A stretch of 64,000 nucleotides of DNA from JAJDIA01 sp031555145 (GCA_031555145.1 JAVBUR010000054.1:1-64000); one strand, 5' to 3'; positions 51,997-63,122 are shown, counted from the stretch's first letter. Numbers and translations: made by a program. Notes: a model not told the origin generated them from the letters alone.

Positions 51997-54804
51997 TTAG
52001 AAGTCGAAGTTCATTTGCATGACGAAGGTACGGGGGGCAGCCACGTCCATGGGGCGGGAACTGTATTCGGTATTGAGCAGGTTGTTGATCAGAACTTGCA
52101 TGCGGACTACTTTCGATAGCTTGACACCCATGCGAAGGTCCATTGTGAAGTAGCCGTTATTGTTGTCGATCCAGTAGTCGTGAAGGTCACCGAACATCAT
52201 GCCGCGGACGTAATCCATCAGGTTGGGACGGACTTTGGTACGTTCGTCGACAAAGAAGTAGTCGACGGCCAGCACCTTGCTCTTCCAAGCCAGGTTGGTA
52301 CCGATGCTCCAACGTTTCCACTCGTAATCGAACACGCCTTTGACGGAGTGTTTCTGGCGATATTTCAGGTACTTCGAATCGTTAGATTTGGAACGCATGG
52401 CGAGGATATCGGTATCGGCTTCTTCCACGGCGTTGCGGGCATCGTTGTCGAGGTCGATCGGTTCGGTGTAGACATAGCCCAGGTTGAAGGTCAACTTCGA
52501 TTCGGGGGTAAAATCATACATCCCCATGACGGAGACATCGGCTCCGTAGATCTCGGCACGTCCCACGTTGTTGAACTGGGCGCCGATACCCAGGCCGTTA
52601 CCACCCTGGATGGCGCCGATAATATCTTCGAGGCCGGTCAGGTAGGCAAATGTCTGCTTATCGAAGAGGCCGATGCGGAACTCGATCATGTCCTTATAGC
52701 GTGTATAAAAACCTGCCACATCGACAAACCCTTTCAGACCACCGATCTTATAACCCTGCTTGAAACCTATTTCGGCGTTATAACCGCTTTCGGCTCTCAG
52801 GTTGGCGTTCGGATAAGCACCGATACCACCGATATCTTTCAATACATATTTCTCTACGACCGACGGATAACGGTATCCCTGTCCGAAAGAGGCACGGAGG
52901 AAGCTATACTCAGCTAACTCATAGTTCAACCCGCCACGGAAAACAGGCTTGAACGGCATGGAGAGGCCAAAGATATCGGTCTCGGCTTCACGGTAGTGTT
53001 CATCTACGCGATAGTATTCCATACGGACGCCGGCCGATACGTTAAGGCGGTCGAAGAACTTATGGTCGTATTGGGCAAAGAGGCCGATATTGTCGCTACT
53101 ATGCTGCCCGGTAACCTGCGAATCGGCAAAGACATGCTCGTAGGTGGTACCGGCGGTAAGCTGCGAGTTATCATATTTTTTACTGAACTGGTAGTCTACA
53201 TAGTAAGAAGTGGTATAGTCGGTCGGCGGAGTGACTGTCTTCGGTTCGCCGAGGATATTGTTCACGGCCCAGGGAATCAGGGCGTCAGTCGTGGTAGGGA
53301 TCGGCGTATGCCCCATCACCCAACCGATCAGGTCCATATAGTCGGCCGGCTTGGCGGTAGGAAAATAACGGTTACCCAGGGCTTCGATTTCCTTCACGAT
53401 ACCGGAGTAGTTGCCATTCAACGCATTCGGGAGGTGAGGCAGGGCGATCGGAAGCAGTTTGGTTTGCCAGTTCTGCACCAGGTCTACTATCTCAGTGATA
53501 TCGCCGTAGTTGAAGCCCATGTTATTGATGATATCCAAGGGGGATTTACTGCTTGTACCCTGGACAATCTGGTTGCCCTGGCGGTAGATACGACTCTTGA
53601 GCTTATGCGAAGTATTGTTGTTGACATTGGTATAATTAAGGAAAGGGGTGACATCAAACATATTTGCCTGACGACCCATATTCCCCATCGACGACTGCAC
53701 ATACGCCTCTTCGGGCGAACGCCAGATAAAGAAACCGGCATAGTCGTTGGCGAGGAAGTTCAGGTTCAATCCATAGTTCAGCCCTTCCACCCGGGGATCG
53801 TGGTAGGTGACGTTACCTCCGAGGCGGAAACGATTCGTATAGTTACCCGTCCGGTAGCCTTCGTCGGTAAAGTAGTTGAGACCGGCCGTCACGTCGAGGT
53901 TACCGATCCGGCGGCTGTGGGACACGTCGATACCGTCGTACATCGGATTCTTGATATTCTGGAATACGTTGCGGCGTCCAAGCGGGGTGACGGGATATTT
54001 GCCTTCTTTCCAGAAGCTCTGGTCCCACCACTGATAACTGTCTTTATCCGGCGTACCGTAAATACCGAGATAGGTCTTGACACTGGTCGTTGGTTCGAGT
54101 GCGGGGCGTTTCGTGCGCACGTTGATCAGCCCGTTCAAGGCCGACGAGCCATAGAGTACGGAAGAAGCGCCCTTGATGACTTCGATCTGTTCGACGTTTT
54201 CCATCGGCACCACGTTCCAGTTGATCTCACCGGAGGCAGGGGTAAGCACAGACAGGCCATCGACCATGATCAGCGAACGGCTTCCTACGCCGTATGTCCA
54301 ACCGCTACCACTGCGGATACTGGGTTGGCGGTCGTTGATCTCCACGCCGGGAACCGTCTTCAACGCCGCTGTGAGATCGGTAGGCGCCTGGCGGGCGATA
54401 TCTCCGCCTTTTAACAGTTCCATCGAAACCGTAATCTCACTCAGCTTCTGCTCATACCGGCCGACACTGACTACGACTTCATCCATCAGGTTGGATTCCA
54501 TCTTGAGGTACACATTGACCGTACGCGTCTGGTTGCGATTAACCACCACAGGGATATGCTGCGTTTCGAATCCAAGAAAGCTATAACTGATGGTTACACT
54601 TCCGGCAGGTACATTCAGTTCATACGAACCATCGGCATTGGTCACCGTACCTTGCAAACCGGCAGTATTGTCCTTGTAGAAAATATTCACTCCGGGTAAT
54701 GATTCCTGCGTCGCTTCATCATATACATATCCTTTCACTTGTTGAGAAAACGCCATCTGCGACACACAGAGAAAAAGGAAAGTCAACTGAATAATGCCTT
54801 TCAT
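51997..54804 (-). CDS. TonB-dependent receptor with carboxypeptidase-regulatory-like N-terminal domain
   Basis: 935 residues with a signal peptide (IIQLTFLFLCVSQMAFSQ). A CarboxypepD_reg-like domain (KGYVYDEATQESLPGVNIFY; about 23-105) precedes the plug (LIMVDGLSVLTPASGEINWN, then VEQIEVIKGASSVLYGSSAL) and the 22-strand barrel, ending in Phe (RTFVMQMNFDF). It imports a ligand with energy from TonB. There is no SusD partner gene next to it, so it is not a standard SusC; the ligand (metal complex, vitamin or other) cannot be told. I found no riboswitch in the 116-base space upstream. A -7 box lies at 54842. Confidence 0.93.
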   Translation of the reverse strand: MKGIIQLTFLFLCVSQMAFSQQVKGYVYDEATQESLPGVNIFYKDNTAGLQGTVTNADGSYELNVPAGSVTISYSFLGFETQHIPVVVNRNQTRTVNVYLKMESNLMDEVVVSVGRYEQKLSEITVSMELLKGGDIARQAPTDLTAALKTVPGVEINDRQPSIRSGSGWTYGVGSRSLIMVDGLSVLTPASGEINWNVVPMENVEQIEVIKGASSVLYGSSALNGLINVRTKRPALEPTTSVKTYLGIYGTPDKDSYQWWDQSFWKEGKYPVTPLGRRNVFQNIKNPMYDGIDVSHSRRIGNLDVTAGLNYFTDEGYRTGNYTNRFRLGGNVTYHDPRVEGLNYGLNLNFLANDYAGFFIWRSPEEAYVQSSMGNMGRQANMFDVTPFLNYTNVNNNTSHKLKSRIYRQGNQIVQGTSSKSPLDIINNMGFNYGDITEIVDLVQNWQTKLLPIALPHLPNALNGNYSGIVKEIEALGNRYFPTAKPADYMDLIGWVMGHTPIPTTTDALIPWAVNNILGEPKTVTPPTDYTTSYYVDYQFSKKYDNSQLTAGTTYEHVFADSQVTGQHSSDNIGLFAQYDHKFFDRLNVSAGVRMEYYRVDEHYREAETDIFGLSMPFKPVFRGGLNYELAEYSFLRASFGQGYRYPSVVEKYVLKDIGGIGAYPNANLRAESGYNAEIGFKQGYKIGGLKGFVDVAGFYTRYKDMIEFRIGLFDKQTFAYLTGLEDIIGAIQGGNGLGIGAQFNNVGRAEIYGADVSVMGMYDFTPESKLTFNLGYVYTEPIDLDNDARNAVEEADTDILAMRSKSNDSKYLKYRQKHSVKGVFDYEWKRWSIGTNLAWKSKVLAVDYFFVDERTKVRPNLMDYVRGMMFGDLHDYWIDNNNGYFTMDLRMGVKLSKVVRMQVLINNLLNTEYSSRPMDVAAPRTFVMQMNFDF

Positions 54805-54841
54805 ATCTATCTATTTTAAATAACACCTATTGAGCACGCAA

Positions 54842-54849
54842 CAAAGATA
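54842..54849 (-). promoter_or_regulatory. -7 box for the TonB-dependent receptor gene
   Basis: Minus strand TAtcTTTG, 37 bases upstream of the start codon, in the gap after sprA. Confidence 0.5.
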
Positions 54850-54920
54850 ACGCATTCTCCCTTACCTAAGGCGTATTGATTTAATTTAAACCAACTACCC
54901 CTAAAAAATGACAAATCCGG

Positions 54921-57900
54921 TTATTGCGCCAGTGAGAAGCGGATACTGACACCATAGTTAGAGTTAGTGGTCGGGAAGGATGCACTCGACACCAACGGCT
55001 CGTTAATCTGCATGTCGTAGAAGGCACGCAAGGTCAGGGCGCGGCTCAAGCCGTAATCAGCCGAGAACATGATTGTCTTACGTATGTTCCCGCTAGTGGC
55101 CTGCGTGATGTTTTCTTCGATCTTGCGGATCAGCGATTGCATCTTGTCGTACGCAAAATCAACCCGGACGGTCAGGTCGTTGCTGAAGTTCTGCGATGCC
55201 TTCATCCCCAACACTTTATTAAACTGTGTCATCTTATAACCCAGCCCGATTTTGAAGCCGTTCGACAGCCCCTCCACGATCTGGAAGGAGGCAATGTTTA
55301 GGCTGAGCGTACGCGACTTCTGTATATCGAGCGTTCCGGTCACATTGTTCAGCAGGGTCGCATTCACACCAAACAAGGGATTGAAAGCTTCGGTGATACT
55401 CACCGTCGAAATCTCATAGGGCGACGACGGCACCGGATTACCGCTCTGTACATTCCTTATATATCCCAGCCCATCGCCGGCATCCGCCCAGTTGAGGTAG
55501 GAATTAAACGAACCAATATTATAGATACTGCGATATTGGTGATTGAGCACAAAGCTCTTAAAATACTTCTTGAAAAGAGGTATCTTGATCAGTCCGTCGT
55601 ACGTCACCCGCCAGTAGGGGAACAGGCTTGATAAAGACGGGAAGGATGTCAACGCTACCTTATCCGGACTCTTACCCGAGTAGGCCGCCAGGAAAGCAGG
55701 GATCAACACGTCGGGGGAGTTGCGGCTCACCGTACCGTAAGCCTGTTGGTATTCGGTTCCGGCAAACGATGTCCCTGCCATCCATCCGTTATCGGGATAG
55801 TTGCCACTGTTATCATAGCGTGCCTGCAGGCGATTGGCCAGGATACCGCGGTAGGCCAGGAAGTTATCGAAAGCTTTCGACTTATAGCCGTTCTCCAGCG
55901 TACCCGCTCCTTCAAAGGCAGTCTTAATGGTGGAGATGGACATCATGTAAAGCCCTCCCACCCGCTCGGGCATACCCTCATACATGAAATCAATTTCCGT
56001 ATTACGCGTATCCCTGCGTTCGCCCGTGAGGTCGATCTTAAATCCAACGAAAGGCTCAAGCGTAGCACGCATCGTCAGGTTCTTACTACTACTGATCATG
56101 GCGGGCGTGACATTGGTCTGGCTCATGACCAACCAGTCTCTCTCCGCCGCATCAGTGATATAACTTTTATTGACTCCGCCGAAAGCGAATCCGATACCGG
56201 GCGCCCAAAGATTCCCCATCCGTTCCTGCCCGAAGATATCTCCGATCTCAGGACGGAATCCGGGTAACATCATACCATCATTCATCGAATAATCGATATT
56301 AAAACGGCGCACCATCATCAGGAAGCGGGTCGTATGTTCGGCGATACCAAGCAATGCACTTTCAGTAGGTTTGGGGCCCGGAGTGATCGTCAACTTAAGG
56401 GTAGCCGTATCCTTGTTCTCGATCCGGATCTGCCCGATGTTCAATGGCTTGTATTTGATGCCATACATGCGACCGTCGGCACCGCGTGCCACGACGCGTA
56501 CTTTTTTATTAAACAGTCCATGGTCGACTACTGTACCACTGTCGGGATTGAGCGTAATCTCTTTCTCAAACTTCGGTGGCGTCTTTCTCGCGGCAGCCTG
56601 ACGGGCGGGAGCACGGGTATCCGAAAACTTCTGGTTGACTTTCTTGAGATAAGGATTCTTATTATACAAGCTCACGACATTGAACATCGCATTGCCATTG
56701 ACGATACGCTGGTTACGGATCGTATTCCCGATTTCCATATCGACACTGCCGGTATTGGCCCCACGATCCCAGTTATAGGTCGCGTTATAGGCCATGCTTC
56801 CATTCACCCAGTCGAGCACGGGGATATATTGCAGAGGCAAGTTCCAGGTGACGGCAAACTGCTGGTCGTACTTCATCGGCGTACCCAGGTCGCGGATACT
56901 CTGCGTAACGGAGTCTTTCCACAACTGATACTGGTCGGGATTCAATCGCTTGTTGACCTGTACATAAGGCTCTTCGATCCGGGCATTGGTCCCGGAGCTG
57001 AAGGAAGCCGTCAGGTTACTGGTAAAGTTCCACGTCAAGCGGAAGGCACGGTCCCACATAAAATTCTGGCTAAACGAGACCGGAATATTGTTGGGGGTCC
57101 CCGTATTGAGGTTGTTCAGGTCGCGCAATTGGATTTCGTAGTAATTACGCATCATAGCGGTCTGGAAACTGATATTCGTCGGCAGGTAATTCAACGCGAA
57201 TTGTTTGATATACCGGGTATAGCCATTCTCTTGTTTGACATTGGCAAACGGACGGAACGGCTTGACATACGGGGTATAGTTGTAGGCGAAGTTACCCCGG
57301 TAGTCTTTTGTCGTTTCGTATTCTGTTTCCGGATTCTTCTTATTGTTTTCACTGTAGGAATAACCAAAGGAGAAGTTAGCCGGATCGTACGGCATAGGGG
57401 TTTTACTGCGGATATCAACCTTTACATTGTTGAATGAGATACTCTTGGTAGTAGACATGTCCTGTGAGAAACTCTTGATCGAATCCTTTTCGGCTTGGGT
57501 CTCTACGGCATCCAGGGCATCTTTCAACTCGATATCCTGATCCAACGGATTGTATTTGGGACTAATCGTCTCCTTTGAATAGGCATAGTAGACCGGGATA
57601 CTCACCTTCGCTTTTTCGGGAAAGAACTTACCCATCTGGACATTGGCCGAGATATCGTACTGGGAATAGTCATCCATCCTGCGTTCCATCAACGACTGGT
57701 CGAGTCCTCCGAAACCGGCCGTTTCAATACGCCCGGACATGTTGACTGAGCCGAGATCGGACAGTTGGACACTCAGGTTCGCATTGGCAGCCCACCCCCC
57801 GTCTTCGTTGAAATCGGTCATACGCAACTCATTCACCCATACTTCGGCACTCTTGACATCCTTTTTATTATTACGTACCCCGATCATGATGGTCTTTACT

Positions 57901-60900
57901 TCCGACAGCGACGGGTTACCGACGATACTGACGGTATTCAGCGTATTGTCCGGGTCGTTTTTCGAATAGACTTTCTGAAAAGAGACATCTGCTTGCCCTT
58001 CGCGTTTGCGTTTATTCCGTTCGAGTTTGAGATTGGTGAACACTTCCAGTTTGAAGTTCAACATATTGGCGGAAGGCCATACTTTTTCCTGGTCGAGATT
58101 GGAATAGGTATTATACATACCCTGATCGGTCAGCGTTAGTGGCACTTCATATTCGTAGTAATTGTTCTTATAGTCGGACCCCAAACGGATAAAGACGGAC
58201 ATATCCCCATCACGCAATTCAGTGTCGTTCATCGGCAATGCTTCCGCGTGGGTAAACAACTGCATGCGTTTGTACTGCCGCAGGTCATAGTTGGTACTCT
58301 TATAGACGGCACGGGCATCCAACGGTTCCAGGTTGGTCACCTTCAGCGACAAAGCCTGTTCGTTTTGCTGAACGAGCTGCGGCTGACCGGGATCCAACAT
58401 ACGGGATACGCCCGGAGGCAATACATAGTTGACCGGTTTACGATCACCATTCTCTTCGATATTGACCGACGACACTTCGATCTTTCCCTGACCGGTAGCC
58501 AGTACAGCAGGATTGGACAAGTCTTGTTCATACGTACGCCATTCGCCACGGACGAGTTCGAAAGAACCAAAGCGCATGAATGTCGAATCACGGAAGCCGG
58601 TCATATACATACGCATAAAGCGGATGGTCTTGAAGTCGCGTATACCACCGACCGATTTGGCGTATTGCTTGATGGGAATCTTGAAGAGGTACCATTTGAC
58701 TGAGGTGGTGTCGTTATTTGCCAATGTCACCTTTGCCGTACGTATCTCGGTAATGTAATTATCACCTACCTGCTGCATCGCATCCGGGTTGATCCTGACC
58801 TTATACTCAAAATACCGTTCGTTCTTATTCAGGTTGTTGTCCTGGTTGATATCTTCCACATCCGGAACATTCTTGGCCGATGAGTCATAACGACCGGTGG
58901 ATTCCCGGGAGTTCCCTTCCGTCCCGTTGTATCGTTTGTAACGGTCAAGGATCTTGGCACCTACACTATCATAGTAGTCACTCCGGAAATACTCGAAGTT
59001 ATCACCCGCCGGGTCATTGAAGGGCGAGAATGGATCGTTAGCCATCTTGGCCATGGCATCGCCGGATAACCGGGAACGCAGTTTATCCATATATTCCACA
59101 TACGTGACATAGCCCTGTTCCTCTTTCGTCGAAAGCCCGTTCAGCCCCACGTCTTGTTTTTCGCGGGCGCCGGCTGTGTTGTCAAATGCATAGACGGTAC
59201 TCTGGATACGGGGCACTTTTCCCCAGACGGTAAAGTCGACCTTGGTCGTATCACCATCCACCGGAAGCCCGTTCTCGAAAAACTTCTTCTCGTCTTTCAG
59301 TATATCTTCGGATATCTCACCCAGGTTGAAATAGAGGTCACCCCCTTTTCCGTTGGTATTATAAATAAAGGGATCGAGGAGCCAGAACTCGATATATTCG
59401 ATATTGGCCGTTTCAAAGTCGCTCTGTTCGACTTTACGCATAATACCACCCCAACGCTTTTCGGGATTCATCAAGGTGCCGTCAGGGTTGATGTTGTCGG
59501 CATCCAGATTGTAAGGGCCGCGTTCGTTCGGATAATAAGCCACGTTCAAGATAGGTAATGTAGAGGCATCGCTTATACCTGTATCCTTGTTCGGATATAG
59601 TTCCCTCACATTGACCGCACGGGCATAGTGGTTCGACTGGTCGTCTTTGGTGATACCCGGAGGCAATTGCGACGAATTCTTACGGGTAAAGATCCCATCC
59701 ACATAATACCAGGCCATCAAGGCACGGTTCATGCCATATTCGATCTTGTTCACATACTGGGGACCTGCTTCCGGGAAAAGCGCACCGGCCGAATCATCAT
59801 ACGGGGTACTGGACAGGTTCCAAGCATACGGACTCTGGACATTGAAACCGCTTTGGGTCGATTCAAAGTCGTCGAGATAAGAATAACCTCCGGTATTTTT
59901 ATTCTCGTAATGACCGGCTATCAGGTGTGCGAACTCGGCATTGAACGCAATCTGACTAGGTTGGGTAAGCGTCAGCAGCGGCAGTTTATCGAATATACTG
60001 GTCAGCCACTGGCTCTCGGTTTTGTAAGAAGTGTTGACACCCCACAAGGTATTCTTAATAGATTCGTCACCCCAGGCAGTCTTGACTGTCTGCGGCATCT
60101 CCGACATATGCATGATCGTCACACCAAAATTGAAGTCCTTGCTGAACGCATAATTCAGATCAAGCCCCATCATGGTTTTCCGTTGCATACCGTATGTACC
60201 CTGGTTTTCGAGCGATACACTGACAGCCGTACCACTGGAGATAATCCCTTCATTGAGGATGGTAACCCGGCCAGCCGTATAATCCACAATATAATCCACA
60301 TTCTCTGTTAACAGCGCTCCACCTGCTTTTACCCGGACGGAACCGCGGGCCACATTGGTAGCACCCAGGTCGATCTCGGCTCCCGAAGAGGCTTTGTATT
60401 CACCCCGGAAGAGGAACTTATTCCTCTCGGCGATCTGCCGGGCAACTGTCAATGTAGAGTCATACAATTCCTGGAAAACATATTTTTCGGCAATGGCATC
60501 ATTTCCGATCTTCTTCCGAAGATGCTCCCCGAAAGGTTCGACCACCGGAAAGAAAATCCTGCCGGTCTCCGCCTGAACGGTAAAGCCTTCAACAAAGTCG
60601 AAGAAACCGTCGGCACGGGCTTCATTACGCGCATCCAAACGGTCGAGATTCATCACACGCAGCAGGATCGTATCCTTGATAGCTCCTTCCGGGAGATAAT
60701 TCACATAAGTCCCTGTCGTATCACTCTGATAAAGGATATCCAACCGGAATTTTTCTTTCTGTACCGCAAAGGCATCCAGCGAATAGACGTTCTTCATCAT
60801 TAACTTCCAGAACGGCAGGTTGGGCGACATGACCGTACCTTTAAGCAGTTTGACGTAGAGGCAATTGGAGGTGTTCTCAGTATTATCGGTAGAAAATTCC

Positions 60901-62366
60901 CCCACCTGGTAGGCCTGCCCATTGTACATATAGGTATAGGCCACCGCCAGTACCTCATCTGCCTGCAACTGCGCTTTCAATGAGATATAGCCGAGTTGCT
61001 TATTGACGATATATTCCGATTCATCCAGACGGCGGGCGCTTTCGATATCCTCATAGTCCGTACCGCCTGTGAGCACACCGGCAAATGCCTGGGTGACAGT
61101 GCTGATATTACGAGCATCCGGATAGTTATTTACAATCGTCTTGTAGAGGTTATTGGCATCATTGTAAGGCAGGGAACTGGAGCCGGTAGGGGTAACAAAG
61201 GCATCATTGCCGATATCCGCCGGATCATGTTCCGCCAGGTCGGTGAAAGCAACAACGTTGCGCGCCTGGTCGAAGTTCGCCCGTTTATTAGTGATCCATA
61301 CTTCCACACGGCTAATATTGACAGGGGTATTGACGAACGGAAGCGTTTTCATGGCATTATCATACTGGTCGTAGAAATAATGCGCAAGGAAGAAATGGCG
61401 GTTCTCGTCGTATTTATCAATCGTCTTTTCAAAGGGTTTAGTCTGAACGCCACCTCTCGAATTAACCGTTTTGGATTCGGACTCCTGTTGGGCGAAGAGC
61501 GTATTGACCCTCAACTTCCCAAACTGAAGGTCGGCTTTCATACCAAAAAGAGCAGCCCCGCCATTAATAAGCGAGTTGCTGGTGGTCATACTTACATTAC
61601 CGGCTTCGAGCGTCTTGATAATTTCATCTTCTTCGCCGGTATACGCCAGTTTCAACTTCTTCGAATCAAAGTCGAACGAAGACTGGGTATTGTAGTTCAT
61701 GTTGAAGTTTACCTTACTCCCTACCGATGCTTGCATATTTAACTGTACACTTTCGTCGAAATTGAAGAAGGTACGGTTACGCGCACGTTCGGGCAGTGAA
61801 GGGTCTTGTATCTTATTGTTTTTCAGCCCCATGGTAATCTCGGCCGATCCCTGTGTACGCACCCGTACACCACCGGGGCCGAAGAGACGTTCAGCCGGAC
61901 CGATACCGAACTGCATGTCGGTAAGGTTGATGCTTCCGTCGCCTTCCTTGGCGTATTCCTCCGCATTCTTCTGCCGGAAATAGGAATGGAGGGATTGTTT
62001 GAGGCTATAGTCCTGGTATTCTTCGGGGGTAAGTTTCAAGGGGGTCGAGACATCCATCTCTCCCACTTTGGTACGTAGGAGATACGAATTGGTCAGCAGA
62101 TCATATTCCACAAACGTATTGACATTTTCAGGATCACGCAGATCGGCAGGTGATTGCTGGAGAAGATCCTTTTTTATATCCGAGTATTCCTGCTGGCTGG
62201 TCTTCGATACAGGGAAACGGGGAACGGTATCCTGCGGCACATCCAGCAGTTCCAGTTCAGGTGTTTGTTTGGTATACGAGAGGAAGTCGGCATTCAGCGA
62301 ATACATGCCGATGCCAAATAAAAAGAGTGTTAACCAGAGAATATGTTTGCGTATCCTTTTCTTCAT
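54921..62366 (-). CDS. sprA: T9SS outer-membrane translocon SprA (Sov)
   Basis: 2481 residues, the usual size for SprA/Sov. The N-terminus has a signal anchor-like segment (ILWLTLFLFGIGMYSLNADF). Long regions of the giant barrel and family-specific motifs are seen: QFGIGPAERLFGPGGVRVRT near residue 152, SYLDDFESTQSGFNVQSPYA near 850, and a barrel C-terminus ending VSIRFSLAQ. SprA is the 36-strand outer-membrane pore through which type IX substrates leave. It lies 28 bases after ruvA and is probably co-transcribed with it. Other T9SS genes are not in this window. Confidence 0.96.
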   Translation of the reverse strand: MKKRIRKHILWLTLFLFGIGMYSLNADFLSYTKQTPELELLDVPQDTVPRFPVSKTSQQEYSDIKKDLLQQSPADLRDPENVNTFVEYDLLTNSYLLRTKVGEMDVSTPLKLTPEEYQDYSLKQSLHSYFRQKNAEEYAKEGDGSINLTDMQFGIGPAERLFGPGGVRVRTQGSAEITMGLKNNKIQDPSLPERARNRTFFNFDESVQLNMQASVGSKVNFNMNYNTQSSFDFDSKKLKLAYTGEEDEIIKTLEAGNVSMTTSNSLINGGAALFGMKADLQFGKLRVNTLFAQQESESKTVNSRGGVQTKPFEKTIDKYDENRHFFLAHYFYDQYDNAMKTLPFVNTPVNISRVEVWITNKRANFDQARNVVAFTDLAEHDPADIGNDAFVTPTGSSSLPYNDANNLYKTIVNNYPDARNISTVTQAFAGVLTGGTDYEDIESARRLDESEYIVNKQLGYISLKAQLQADEVLAVAYTYMYNGQAYQVGEFSTDNTENTSNCLYVKLLKGTVMSPNLPFWKLMMKNVYSLDAFAVQKEKFRLDILYQSDTTGTYVNYLPEGAIKDTILLRVMNLDRLDARNEARADGFFDFVEGFTVQAETGRIFFPVVEPFGEHLRKKIGNDAIAEKYVFQELYDSTLTVARQIAERNKFLFRGEYKASSGAEIDLGATNVARGSVRVKAGGALLTENVDYIVDYTAGRVTILNEGIISSGTAVSVSLENQGTYGMQRKTMMGLDLNYAFSKDFNFGVTIMHMSEMPQTVKTAWGDESIKNTLWGVNTSYKTESQWLTSIFDKLPLLTLTQPSQIAFNAEFAHLIAGHYENKNTGGYSYLDDFESTQSGFNVQSPYAWNLSSTPYDDSAGALFPEAGPQYVNKIEYGMNRALMAWYYVDGIFTRKNSSQLPPGITKDDQSNHYARAVNVRELYPNKDTGISDASTLPILNVAYYPNERGPYNLDADNINPDGTLMNPEKRWGGIMRKVEQSDFETANIEYIEFWLLDPFIYNTNGKGGDLYFNLGEISEDILKDEKKFFENGLPVDGDTTKVDFTVWGKVPRIQSTVYAFDNTAGAREKQDVGLNGLSTKEEQGYVTYVEYMDKLRSRLSGDAMAKMANDPFSPFNDPAGDNFEYFRSDYYDSVGAKILDRYKRYNGTEGNSRESTGRYDSSAKNVPDVEDINQDNNLNKNERYFEYKVRINPDAMQQVGDNYITEIRTAKVTLANNDTTSVKWYLFKIPIKQYAKSVGGIRDFKTIRFMRMYMTGFRDSTFMRFGSFELVRGEWRTYEQDLSNPAVLATGQGKIEVSSVNIEENGDRKPVNYVLPPGVSRMLDPGQPQLVQQNEQALSLKVTNLEPLDARAVYKSTNYDLRQYKRMQLFTHAEALPMNDTELRDGDMSVFIRLGSDYKNNYYEYEVPLTLTDQGMYNTYSNLDQEKVWPSANMLNFKLEVFTNLKLERNKRKREGQADVSFQKVYSKNDPDNTLNTVSIVGNPSLSEVKTIMIGVRNNKKDVKSAEVWVNELRMTDFNEDGGWAANANLSVQLSDLGSVNMSGRIETAGFGGLDQSLMERRMDDYSQYDISANVQMGKFFPEKAKVSIPVYYAYSKETISPKYNPLDQDIELKDALDAVETQAEKDSIKSFSQDMSTTKSISFNNVKVDIRSKTPMPYDPANFSFGYSYSENNKKNPETEYETTKDYRGNFAYNYTPYVKPFRPFANVKQENGYTRYIKQFALNYLPTNISFQTAMMRNYYEIQLRDLNNLNTGTPNNIPVSFSQNFMWDRAFRLTWNFTSNLTASFSSGTNARIEEPYVQVNKRLNPDQYQLWKDSVTQSIRDLGTPMKYDQQFAVTWNLPLQYIPVLDWVNGSMAYNATYNWDRGANTGSVDMEIGNTIRNQRIVNGNAMFNVVSLYNKNPYLKKVNQKFSDTRAPARQAAARKTPPKFEKEITLNPDSGTVVDHGLFNKKVRVVARGADGRMYGIKYKPLNIGQIRIENKDTATLKLTITPGPKPTESALLGIAEHTTRFLMMVRRFNIDYSMNDGMMLPGFRPEIGDIFGQERMGNLWAPGIGFAFGGVNKSYITDAAERDWLVMSQTNVTPAMISSSKNLTMRATLEPFVGFKIDLTGERRDTRNTEIDFMYEGMPERVGGLYMMSISTIKTAFEGAGTLENGYKSKAFDNFLAYRGILANRLQARYDNSGNYPDNGWMAGTSFAGTEYQQAYGTVSRNSPDVLIPAFLAAYSGKSPDKVALTSFPSLSSLFPYWRVTYDGLIKIPLFKKYFKSFVLNHQYRSIYNIGSFNSYLNWADAGDGLGYIRNVQSGNPVPSSPYEISTVSITEAFNPLFGVNATLLNNVTGTLDIQKSRTLSLNIASFQIVEGLSNGFKIGLGYKMTQFNKVLGMKASQNFSNDLTVRVDFAYDKMQSLIRKIEENITQATSGNIRKTIMFSADYGLSRALTLRAFYDMQINEPLVSSASFPTTNSNYGVSIRFSLAQ

Positions 62367-62394
62367 CCCGTCCGTCTCAACCGGTCATTAGTTG

Positions 62395-62979
62395 TTACAA
62401 CATACGAAGCGCCGCCTTTATCACCTGTTCGACCGACAACAGGGGCGAACCTTTCAGGATGGAAGTAACCGCTTTCTGTGAGGCCGCCTTCTGGAAACCG
62501 AGCATGGTAAGCGCCGCTACCGCCTCTTCCACAATCGAGTCATTGCCTGAGACAGGCGACATATCGGTGATTCCTTCTACCGTTTTCACTTTGCCTTTCA
62601 GATCGACAATGATGCGCTGTGCTGTTTTAGCTCCAATTCCCTTAACGGCCGTCAATGCCGCTTCATTACGCGAACCGATCACCTGCACAAGTTCAGACGG
62701 CGACAGGGAAGACAGAATCATCCGGGCTGTATTAGGCCCTACACCCGATACGGATGTCAGTTGCAGGAACAATTCACGTTCAAACTTCTCAGCAAAACCG
62801 AACAAGAGGTGGGCATCTTCACGGATCACTTCGTAAACATAGATCTTCCCACTACTTTTCCCAGTATAGGCGCTGAATGTGTTCAACGAGATATGTATTT
62901 CATACCCGATTCCATTACTTTCCATGATCATGCGCGCTGGTGCAAGTTCTGCAATTTCACCCCGAATATATTCTATCAT
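62395..62979 (-). CDS. ruvA: Holliday junction DNA helicase subunit RuvA
   Basis: 194 residues from the ATG at 62979 (MIEYIRGEIAELAPARMIME); the frame extends to 63009 but this start matches the family. Three domains: OB fold (1-65), the tandem helix-hairpin-helix (LTSVSGVGPNTARMILSSLS and LTAVKGIGAKTAQRIIVDLK) and the C-terminal RuvB-contacting domain (AVAALTMLGFQKAASQKAVT). It binds Holliday junctions and loads RuvB. It precedes sprA, a neighbour pair known in Bacteroidetes. Confidence 0.97.
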   Translation of the reverse strand: MIEYIRGEIAELAPARMIMESNGIGYEIHISLNTFSAYTGKSSGKIYVYEVIREDAHLLFGFAEKFERELFLQLTSVSGVGPNTARMILSSLSPSELVQVIGSRNEAALTAVKGIGAKTAQRIIVDLKGKVKTVEGITDMSPVSGNDSIVEEAVAALTMLGFQKAASQKAVTSILKGSPLLSVEQVIKAALRML

Positions 62980-63069
62980 CGCGTTATATTGTTTACCTAT
63001 TATGCACAAAATCCCTGCAAACCGGGACTATGTGTGGTCGGTATGCAGTAAATTCATGTTCTAATAACG

Positions 63070-63077
63070 CAAAAATA
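63070..63077 (-). promoter_or_regulatory. -7 box for ruvA-sprA
   Basis: Minus strand TAttTTTG, 90 bases upstream of ruvA, just after the TrkH stop codon. Confidence 0.4.
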
Positions 63078-63122
63078 GGCAAAAGCGTATATTTATTTGT
63101 AAAAATAAGGCCAGTAGCCGGA

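Noticed and set aside
52996..54414. Long plus-strand frame (472 codons) inside the TonB-dependent receptor gene
   Set aside because: The receptor on the minus strand has clear signal, plug and barrel; the antisense frame follows from its codon use.
54805..54920. Cobalamin or other riboswitch before the TonB-dependent receptor
   Set aside because: The 116-base spacer is too short and lacks the cobalamin B12-box pattern; a plain -7 box is present.
56334..57437. Long plus-strand frame (367 codons) inside sprA
   Set aside because: It lies antisense to the strongly supported sprA frame and has no recognisable protein features or start context.
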